From positions 18,300 to 82,299 of the IMG/VR virus record IMGVR_UViG_3300025099_000012: a DNA stretch of 64,000 nt; one strand, 5' to 3'. Below the pieces are notes generated by a model. The model was not told the origin of the DNA. It saw nothing but the letters and a program-made list of their open reading frames with translations, and searched no databases. Both the position numbers and the translations under genes were made by a program. Shown here in pieces: positions 62,858 through 64,000 of the stretch. This stretch comes from a virus. The first letter of the stretch is position 1, and the number at the start of each line of letters is the position of its first letter.

Positions 62858-63517
62858 ATGAATTTTATTGCAGCTACTATTGAACTACGATCCTTCATTG
62901 CAGATCCGATCAATGCTTACGGGCTTGACTATTGTGGTGCTAATGCTGTCGTGCCCGCTGGCAGTGGTGCTTCAGAGGTCCAGCTTCGTATTCTCTGCTA
63001 CAACCGAGAAGGAGCAAAGCTTTCTCTTTATAAAGATTGGAAAGAAGGGACCCGTGCACTAATTACTGGCAACCTTGTTTTTTCTGATGATGTAAGCAAG
63101 CCTCTTGATCTTATTGTCACAACAATTGAACCCTCAATTCCTGACAATGTGTATTGCAATCAAGTTGTATTAGGCAATGCATTCTTTGGATCTAATGAAA
63201 TCAAAGAGCGAAAGAACAATCAAGTTGCAGTAAAGATTGGAACAACACTAGATAATTCAGACATTGTTACATGGCTATTTCTTGAGACACATGAATCACG
63301 CAAGAAAAAACTTACAGATCGAATCCGTAGCGGACGCCCTATCTGCGTTCAAGGCTATCTCCGCGAATATCGCAAAGACGGGAGTGACAGTCCTTATCGA
63401 GCTATCGTCGCTTCTGACTTCACTACTCGTAAGGATAAGGAGCGAACTCAACGGAATCCACAAACGAACGGTTCAGCGGCGGGTTACTCAGAGGTGGATC
63501 CGACGCCGGACTATTGA
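62858..63517 (+). CDS. OB-fold SSB-like protein (219 aa)
   Basis: 219 residues with two beta segments: EVQLRILCYNREGAKLSLYK...TRALITGNLVFSDDV and VVLGNAFFGSNEIKERKNNQ...GRPICVQGYLREYRKDG. Each ends in the G-x-L strand of an OB fold. The tail is polar (KDKERTQRNPQTNGSAAGYS). It may bind single-stranded DNA, alongside the protein at 41639. Assignment is tentative. Confidence 0.55.
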   Translation: MNFIAATIELRSFIADPINAYGLDYCGANAVVPAGSGASEVQLRILCYNREGAKLSLYKDWKEGTRALITGNLVFSDDVSKPLDLIVTTIEPSIPDNVYCNQVVLGNAFFGSNEIKERKNNQVAVKIGTTLDNSDIVTWLFLETHESRKKKLTDRIRSGRPICVQGYLREYRKDGSDSPYRAIVASDFTTRKDKERTQRNPQTNGSAAGYSEVDPTPDY

Positions 63518-63575
63518 TCGAAGCAAGCATCTCAAGTCAGGAAAACTTGGCTGGGATGCTCCTGTTTATAAATAA

Positions 63576-63866
63576 TTAATCAAATGGAGTAGGTCCACCC
63601 AGCATGCCAGTTTGCATGAAAGTTTTTTGTTTTTTAAAAAACTTTTCTAAGTCAGGTGATATACCTAAAGGAGCTGTACCTATTTCTTGAATTTTGGCAA
63701 TCCCGCCTGTCATATCTTTGCCTATCAAGCCAGGGATAACTCCTTGCGACATGTCTTTGCCAGTAACTGCACCAACTAAACCACCTTGATTTACTAAATC
63801 AGTGAGGTCAATTCCAGTTATTGCTCCAGCTAAACCTTTCCCAAAAATGTCTGCAAATTGCATCAT
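63576..63866 (-). CDS. Glycine-rich virion-type protein on the opposite strand
   Basis: 96 residues from ATG at 63866 (MMQFADIFGKGLAGAITGID). Repeats LTDLVNQGGLVGAVTGKDMS and VIPGLIGKDMTGGIAKIQEI have a G-x-I-T/GKDM rhythm. Similar in style to the late proteins of the left block. Candidate late box minus-strand TACAATAGT at 63884-63892. Confidence 0.5.
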   Translation of the reverse strand: MMQFADIFGKGLAGAITGIDLTDLVNQGGLVGAVTGKDMSQGVIPGLIGKDMTGGIAKIQEIGTAPLGISPDLEKFFKKQKTFMQTGMLGGPTPFD

Positions 63867-63883
63867 CAACTATCTCACATTTA

Positions 63884-63893
63884 ACTATTGTAC
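63884..63893 (-). promoter_or_regulatory. Candidate late promoter box GTACAATAGT
   Basis: Minus-strand GTACAATAGT, 18 bases before the ATG at 63866; same motif as in the left block, here next to an isolated reversed gene. Confidence 0.45.
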
Positions 63894-63926
63894 TAACTAT
63901 ATTTGAAAGGTCGATATTAACTACAT

Positions 63927-64000
63927 ATGACCCTACAAGTACTGCCTCCTGAACTTCTTGAGGCACCAAAAGAAAGAATTGAAACTAAAGAACCTCAACC
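63927..64000 (+). CDS. Partial gene at right edge
   Basis: ATG at 63927 opens a frame MTLQVLPPELLEAPKERIET that continues past the window. Only 24 codons are seen. No identity can be given. Confidence 0.4.
   Translation, partial: MTLQVLPPELLEAPKERIETKEPQ

Noticed and set aside
63264-63575. 103-codon frame overlapping the end of the 219-residue OB protein
   Set aside because: Out of frame with the better-supported gene, and no start codon near 63500 in that frame for the free 3' part.

Overview
The window is part of the genome of a tailed double-stranded DNA phage that infects cyanobacteria, most likely marine picocyanobacteria. Host-derived photosynthesis and carbon genes (psbA, a high-light-inducible protein, a [2Fe-2S] ferredoxin, a TalC-type transaldolase) lie beside nucleotide genes (thyX, mazG-like, class I nrdA/nrdB of the short cyanophage type) and a virion block (large terminase, portal, HK97-like capsid protein, LamG tail fibre). 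I do not see the T4-type or T7-type core genes usual in cyanophages. The phage also carries a full-length cyanobacterial-type sigma factor and a translation initiation factor IF-1.

Layout. From 1 to about 35.2 kb nearly everything is on the minus strand and is late/virion-type: small basic proteins (1-2.2 kb), tail fibre genes (3-9.2 kb), structural proteins (9.2-14 kb), capsid genes (14.2-16 kb), sigma factor (17.7-18.6 kb), head assembly, portal and terminase (19-26 kb), and glycine-rich presumed internal or ejected virion proteins (27.5-35.2 kb). Two lysis or entry enzymes (GH19, SLT) and an HNH gene are inserted on the plus strand. A recurrent minus-strand box close to TAnAATAGT lies 13-34 bases before many of these genes and is a candidate late promoter element.

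From 35.2 to 36.2 kb is a divergent control region rich in dyads. It is followed by a 228-base tract with only three A residues. From 36.1 to 44 kb the plus strand holds an array of very small genes, each separated by a near-stereotyped hairpin. In several of these a constant outer arm (GAACAC / GTGTTC) encloses an inner 5-9 bp hairpin, and the outer arms covary between copies. This array is the most unusual feature of the window. From 44.4 to 54.5 kb come ferredoxin, two tandem RHH-Cys proteins, a DUF932 protein, a candidate ADP-ribosyltransferase, an RlpA-like secreted protein, psbA with an adjacent Endo VII-type nuclease, talC, hli and two arginine-rich 14-residue repeat proteins. From 54.9 kb to the end is a compact operon-like run of ATGA-overlapping small genes leading into thioredoxin-like protein, IF-1, MazG, NrdA, NrdB, ThyX and an OB-fold protein.

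Together the plus-strand genes look like early/middle takeover and metabolism (keeping photosystem II alive, pentose phosphate flux, dNTP supply, possible host protein modification, translation tuning). The minus-strand genes make the particle. All family assignments come from reading motifs; no searches were run.
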